From the NCBI GenBank assembly GCA_025929585.1, contig JAICPY010000005.1:1-64000 (forward strand): DNA of 64,000 bases. Reading direction: 5' to 3'. The notes beneath the pieces were generated by a model, which did not search any database, had not been told where the DNA came from, and saw only the letters and a program-made list of their open reading frames with translations. Below are positions 59,903 to 64,000 of this stretch, piece after piece (position 1 is the stretch's first letter; each line of letters starts with the position of its first letter). The stretch comes from Steroidobacter sp. (lineage in GTDB: Bacteria > Pseudomonadota > Gammaproteobacteria > Steroidobacterales > Steroidobacteraceae). Made by a program: the position numbers and the translations under genes.

Positions 59903-61129
59903 TCATGCTCGACTAGCAGGTCGTCGTCCCACCATTTCAGCGCGCACTGGCGTGACTGCTGTGGACTCGAGTAGATCGAGGTATCGAGCAGCAATCTGAT
60001 GCGCCGAGAACTCGCTCGCGGCAAATGAAAGCGCGCGCGCCCCGATGTGTGCGCATTCCGTTGGGTCACGTAGCAACCGATCGAGCTGCGCGCACATCTC
60101 ATCGACATTGCTGCAGACCCTACCCAGCGCGCGGCGCTGAATCAATCCGTCAGGATCGTAGAAAGAAACCACTGGTACGCGGCGAATCCAGGCCTGTAGG
60201 AAGGTGTTCGGAAATCCTTCGTAATCCGAGGTGTTCAGATGAATGCGCGATCTGTCGAACCAGTCACCGGTACTGCTGTAAGGAACCGCGCCGATGAAGT
60301 CCAAATTCGACAGCGCCTGGGCCTCGCTCTTGATGCGATCGAAATACGCTTGTCCCGCAGGAACGCTTCCACCGACGAATGCGAAACGATACTGCGGAAG
60401 GCGCCGTGCGATCTCGAGCGCAATGTCCGGCCGCTTCACCTCGCGAAAGTTACCCAACCAAAGCACATCGATATCTTTGCTGCGTGGCGCAGCTGCCGCC
60501 GGAAGCTCGACGGCGATGTTCAAGATCTCGCTGTGCACTCCATAATGGCAGGCGAGGAGCTCACGTTGCCTCTCGGTCTGGGCAGCGACCAACGATGAAT
60601 TCCGTACACCGTAGTCGAACATCCAGCGATCCCGTCGATATCTCACAGGTTGCTGGCTATATCTCGCCGGCCGCTGGCTGCGCTGACAATCGCTGTCGGA
60701 TGCAATGCGCGCGATCGAGCTCTTTCCAAATTGTTTTGCGAAGTAAGCAGCGACTCCGGTCCAAGGTGCGGCGGGGGATTGATAGTAAACGTCGGCTTCC
60801 GCCTCACGCATGGCCCGGATCACGCTGGTCAAACGCGGGTGTACGAATCGCAACACTCGCGTGCCGCCATCGCGAGCGAAAGATGCGAGGACGCGGATAC
60901 CATCGATCATGCTGGTTCGCGGTTGGCCGTGGTCGTACACGATGACGGACACGTCGAGTCCCATGTCGCGCCACGCTTTGGCGAGCAACACGTGTTGCAC
61001 CGATTCGCCGCCGATGGGACCGAACGATGAATCGCCTGTAAGCATTGCATAGTCTTCGAGCCCCAGGATGCAGATTCTCTTTATCCCTCTGTTCTGCAAA
61101 GAACTTCCATAGCTTCGCAGTTCGGTCAT
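59903..61129 (-). CDS. Glycosyltransferase, GT4-like
   Basis: 408 residues with two Rossmann domains. The N-domain has GGESVQHVLLAKAWRDMGLD (acceptor side). The C-domain has VLWLGNFREVKRPDIALEIA and FIGAVPYSS, then SDYEGFPNTFLQAWIRRVPV. The second Glu of the usual EX7E motif is Gln here, a variant shared by one GT4 branch. The enzyme adds a sugar in polysaccharide assembly at the inner membrane. Its ATG overlaps the stop of the heparinase-like gene by 4 bp (ATGA). Confidence 0.88.
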   Translation of the reverse strand: MTELRSYGSSLQNRGIKRICILGLEDYAMLTGDSSFGPIGGESVQHVLLAKAWRDMGLDVSVIVYDHGQPRTSMIDGIRVLASFARDGGTRVLRFVHPRLTSVIRAMREAEADVYYQSPAAPWTGVAAYFAKQFGKSSIARIASDSDCQRSQRPARYSQQPVRYRRDRWMFDYGVRNSSLVAAQTERQRELLACHYGVHSEILNIAVELPAAAAPRSKDIDVLWLGNFREVKRPDIALEIARRLPQYRFAFVGGSVPAGQAYFDRIKSEAQALSNLDFIGAVPYSSTGDWFDRSRIHLNTSDYEGFPNTFLQAWIRRVPVVSFYDPDGLIQRRALGRVCSNVDEMCAQLDRLLRDPTECAHIGARALSFAASEFSAHQIAARYLDLLESTAVTPVRAEMVGRRPASRA

Positions 61130-63189
61130 TGGCCTGCGCCTCCGACTGCGCCTCGCCCTCGGTCGCTTGCTTCGGTCGCAATCTGCTCTACATATATATA
61201 TGTAGTCAGAATCGTTCGTTCCTGGGCGACGGAGCGCCAGACGACCGTCGTGGTCGGCTCTTTGTGGCCGAAACGTCGGGAAATCCAGCCACCCTCTTCT
61301 GCCGTGCCGCCGCGATAAAGCTGTACATGAGCTGGCATGGACTGCGGAACGAAACGAATCCGGTGACGGTCGGTTTCCACGTGAATCTCATCCTCCGCGA
61401 CGATAGGCGCTAGATGTTCAGCGAAGTGCCAGTGTTGACACACTTCATGGGTACCCTGCCCCTCCAGAATGTCCTTGATCATGAACAGGCGTTGCACAGG
61501 ATCGAACAGAATCTCGCGCTGATGCTCCAGCGGTTCACGCAGTGCACAGTAGCCATCGTGCTCGCCTAAGAAGCGTTGCTGAGTGCCGTGCTCGCCAAAG
61601 TGCAAACAGCGCGCAACGGCATGACGCGACCACATGAAATTGCCGGTCTGCACCGATTGATCCCGATCATCGACCATGACGGTGTTGTGCGCGCGCGTGC
61701 TCCGAAAATAACGCCGCCACTCTGGCTCCGTATGATAGGAGTACGTGCCTGGGTCGATGAGCACCTCCTCACCGCCCACGTTCAGCGTGACGCTGAGCGC
61801 ATCCGCATGACCATGCGCCGCAATACTCAGATAGCCCAAGGGACCGGAATCGATCACCATGCGAATCTCATCGGGCGTATCGAAGCTCGAACCCAGAACG
61901 TAATACCCTGATTGGGGAAACTCGCGACGTGCGATCGCAGGTCCTCGCGAGCTCGCGAGGCGATCGAAATCCGAGAGCTCATCCGCGGACAGCAACCAGC
62001 GGGTCTTATCATCGAGCTCGCCGACTTTGCGAGCGAAATCCGCACGCCTGAACAATGCCGCGCCCGTCGCGAGAAGCGAACGATAGTTGTCCCCTAGTGT
62101 ATCGGGGCTGTCGATTGCGGAACGATTCGTCGAGCTCAACGCCACGACATAGCCATCGTCGGCATCACCGATCATCGGCACGTGACCCTGAACGTCCATC
62201 ATTGCAGCGAGAAATTCCATCATGCGCTCCATGCGCTGCCAATAGTCGAGAGGAAAGTCCTCGTGGCTGGCGCGCGCCGCGAGCCCTGCAATCAATAAGA
62301 AGTCGAGTACGAATTGCTGATAGGCAAAGGCCTGCTCGCGGTTACCCCCATCCTCGGCGTTCTGAATCATCGCCTCTTGCGACAGGATCTCCTTGCACTG
62401 CAGGCCCCAGGCGCGCATCTGCGGCCAGCAGTTCCAGGTCGTGGACGCGACGTAAACGCCGGCGGTTTCTCCGATCAAGTGATTGTTCGCTGAGGAGAAG
62501 CGCGACAATTTCCGGGTGATTGCACGCGTTTGCAGGAATACCGAGCGCATCCAACGCTCGCGAAAGACTCGGCCAGCGGCATCGGCGAACAAAGGCGCGC
62601 CATAGCCACCGAGCAGCTGCCAGGCGATGCTCCAGTTGATGAGTCGAATCGCCAGCTCGAGCGAGCTGCACCAGTTCGCTCCGCGGCTAGGCGGGCATTG
62701 CTCGATCCACGACTCGATATGCGTTTTGACGGCTTGCGCGTAGCGCAAATCACCAGTCAACGAATACGCTTGTGCGAGCGTCGGGATGTGCAGGTGCCGG
62801 TTCGGCTCCCACAAGTATTTGATATTGCCGACCAACCGTTCGTCTCGATAGTCGAGCGATCCGGCCGCTTGGGGCGGCGCAATCGTGCCTGTCAGCGGAT
62901 CGCGATTCCAGTTCGGCGGATTGCCGAGCTGCACATCCTCGAGATCGAAGATCGAGTATCGTCCCGCGAGAATCTTGTCGGCTTGCCGTACATAAGGTGC
63001 CGCATCGATGCCGGGGTGAGATTGAACGAACGTCGCCGTCGCATGCAATGACTGCGGCGCGGGCACGCTGATGCCATGTGCGCTGATCAAGCGATCTTGT
63101 GTCGAGCGTGCCGCTTGCTTCAAACGATAAGCAAGTTCAGCGGCAGACATTCGGCCAAGACGGCTCACGTACCATTGAAGAGATTGCAT
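61126..63189 (-). CDS. Heparinase II/III family protein (alginate-lyase-like)
   Basis: 687 residues. An N-terminal alpha-toroid (SAAELAYRLKQAARSTQDRL, ANWCSSLELAIRLINWSIAW, SSANNHLIGETAGVYVAST) carries the HxxxE-type and Asn-His residues seen in polysaccharide lyases. The C-terminal beta-sandwich of the family begins near AHGHADALSVTLNVGGEEVL, followed by DPGTYSYHTEPEWRRYFRST and RAHNTVMVD. Such enzymes cleave uronic-acid-containing polymers in the periplasm, often to edit or clear polysaccharide during secretion. No signal peptide is evident at the ATG (QSLQWYVSRLG), a common feature of this exopolysaccharide-linked subgroup. Confidence 0.88.
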   Translation of the reverse strand: MQSLQWYVSRLGRMSAAELAYRLKQAARSTQDRLISAHGISVPAPQSLHATATFVQSHPGIDAAPYVRQADKILAGRYSIFDLEDVQLGNPPNWNRDPLTGTIAPPQAAGSLDYRDERLVGNIKYLWEPNRHLHIPTLAQAYSLTGDLRYAQAVKTHIESWIEQCPPSRGANWCSSLELAIRLINWSIAWQLLGGYGAPLFADAAGRVFRERWMRSVFLQTRAITRKLSRFSSANNHLIGETAGVYVASTTWNCWPQMRAWGLQCKEILSQEAMIQNAEDGGNREQAFAYQQFVLDFLLIAGLAARASHEDFPLDYWQRMERMMEFLAAMMDVQGHVPMIGDADDGYVVALSSTNRSAIDSPDTLGDNYRSLLATGAALFRRADFARKVGELDDKTRWLLSADELSDFDRLASSRGPAIARREFPQSGYYVLGSSFDTPDEIRMVIDSGPLGYLSIAAHGHADALSVTLNVGGEEVLIDPGTYSYHTEPEWRRYFRSTRAHNTVMVDDRDQSVQTGNFMWSRHAVARCLHFGEHGTQQRFLGEHDGYCALREPLEHQREILFDPVQRLFMIKDILEGQGTHEVCQHWHFAEHLAPIVAEDEIHVETDRHRIRFVPQSMPAHVQLYRGGTAEEGGWISRRFGHKEPTTTVVWRSVAQERTILTTYIYVEQIATEASDRGRGAVGGAGQ

Positions 63190-63261
63190 GAAACAGATGT
63201 GCCTAGATTCGATTATGAAGATGAGCTGCTCGCGCGCTCATTTCTTGCGAATGTCGCGGTT

Positions 63262-64000
63262 TCAGACTTCGCATTTGACTTGCTCGGACGTGGCGCTCAT
63301 CGGCTTGCCTCGCGATTCGATCGGTCGCGGCAGCACATCGAGGCCTGCATACAGATCCTCGACTTGGGCGAGCACGGTTTCGGTACTGAACAGCTGCCGG
63401 GCTCGGTTGCGCGCCTCGAGGCCGAATCTTTCCCGAAGAGCAGCATCGCGAAGCAAGCGAACGATCCGGTCGGCAAGCATCGGAATATCGCCCGGCTCTA
63501 CCAGATAACCGGTAACGCCATCGACGATTGCATCGGGAGTACCTCCGACTGCGGTAGCGATCACCGGAGTGGCCGAAGCCATGGCCTCCAGGACGGCCAT
63601 CGGCAAACCCTCTGCGTACGAGGGCAGGACATAGATTGCCGCCTGCGAGAGCTCGCGTTCCTTGATATCGCCGCTCACCCACCCGAGCAGCTTCAATGAG
63701 CTTGCAATACCAAGCTCACGCGCCTGCGCCTCGATGGCCTCCACATCCCCGTGCCCACCACATCGGAGCTCCAGGTTGGGGCACTGCTGCTTGACGAGTG
63801 CAGCGGCTTTCAGCAGATCGAAGAACCCCTTCGCCTCACTCAATCGCCCGAGGAACAACACCGCTTGTGTATTACGAGCCGCAGGTTGATCGCGATCGCT
63901 CGATACTTTCACTGGATTGAAGATGATCGTGATATTCGCCTCAGGCGCAATCTCGCTCAAGGCACGCTTCCACTGTGAGGACAACACCACGACGCGGTCG
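63262..64000 (-). CDS. Glycosyltransferase, GT4-like (5' end outside window)
   Basis: The reading frame is open to the right edge (about 246 codons visible), so the start is missing. Visible are IIFNPVKV, VLFLGRLSEAKGFFDLLKAA (donor-binding domain), LKLLGWVSG and SYAEGLPMAVLEAMASATPV with an intact EX7E, followed by GGTPDAIVDGVTGYLVEPGD. It is a retaining GT4 transferase. It is the first visible gene of the exopolysaccharide operon, 72 bp before the heparinase-like gene. Confidence 0.9.
   Translation of the reverse strand, partial: DRVVVLSSQWKRALSEIAPEANITIIFNPVKVSSDRDQPAARNTQAVLFLGRLSEAKGFFDLLKAAALVKQQCPNLELRCGGHGDVEAIEAQARELGIASSLKLLGWVSGDIKERELSQAAIYVLPSYAEGLPMAVLEAMASATPVIATAVGGTPDAIVDGVTGYLVEPGDIPMLADRIVRLLRDAALRERFGLEARNRARQLFSTETVLAQVEDLYAGLDVLPRPIESRGKPMSATSEQVKCEV

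Overview
The window reads as chromosomal DNA of a GC-rich gammaproteobacterium. A Nevskiales, Steroidobacterales or Xanthomonadales relative is my best guess. This rests on the birA-coaX-SPOR-tRNA-Thr neighbourhood, GTG and TTG starts, MASE1 sensor kinases with FixJ-type regulators, and a heparinase/glycosyltransferase exopolysaccharide block. Taxonomy is inference only. I see no phage, insertion sequence, integrase, CRISPR array or rRNA.

Layout. 1-102: the first codons of a 5-oxoprolinase-like gene running off the left edge. 308-6149 (-): an operon of a Na+/Ca2+-type exchanger, a Ca2+ P-type ATPase and FtsH. 6.6-13.7 kb: two single-domain response regulators, a formylglycine-generating-enzyme homologue, a glycine-zipper protein, an EAL protein, a MASE1 histidine kinase and a FixJ-type regulator. 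14.0-16.8 kb (+): a bacterial eRF1-like protein, a ribosome hibernation factor and an MscS-family channel. 16.8-29.1 kb (-): a long co-directional run of DUF1269, AbgT transporter, leucyl aminopeptidase, SHOCT protein, DUF4105 protein, a shrunken GH63-like protein, two histidine kinases and a BON protein. 29.3-35.4 kb (+): glutaminase, two tandem MFS transporters and a second aminopeptidase. 35.4-39.0 kb (-): asparaginase, aspartase and YihY. 39.3-45.6 kb: a DUF481 protein, a sortase/substrate/two-component operon, an Imm1-like protein and a cupin. 45.6-53.5 kb: a UPF0104 protein, an ACP/acyltransferase/FkbH trio, an MHYT hybrid kinase and a secreted unknown. 53.6-58.6 kb (-): a housekeeping operon (citrulline hydrolase, plsY, birA, coaX, cytochrome c, SPOR, tRNA-Thr). 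58.9-64 kb (-): exopolysaccharide genes.

Two pieces of structure are not explained by the genes. (1) Ten copies of an 18-bp palindrome, consensus RTTRGNCCNWGGKCYAAY, lie 40-210 bp upstream of genes, all between 13.9 and 45.2 kb. They precede the ribosome-hibernation operon, BON, a histidine kinase, the GH63-like gene, DUF1269/glutaminase, aminopeptidase, asparaginase, sortase and Imm1/cupin. This looks like one regulon for energy or oxygen limitation, possibly driven by a FixJ-type regulator encoded inside it. The gene content recalls dormancy and low-oxygen regulons: ribosome silencing, proteolysis, amide-nitrogen release and envelope stress. (2) At least nine intergenic spots carry short tandem arrays of heptamers (GTTGACR, GTGACTC/GGGTGAC, GGSGATM), most of them as inverted pairs. 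They resemble cyanobacterial STRR sequences. They often abut co-directional genes and in several cases supply the stop codon of the upstream gene.

Metabolically, the middle of the window could turn peptides and amides into ammonia and fumarate: aminopeptidases and an AbgT transporter, then glutaminase, asparaginase and aspartase. Five histidine kinases, two FixJ-type and two receiver-only regulators make the region unusually rich in signalling.
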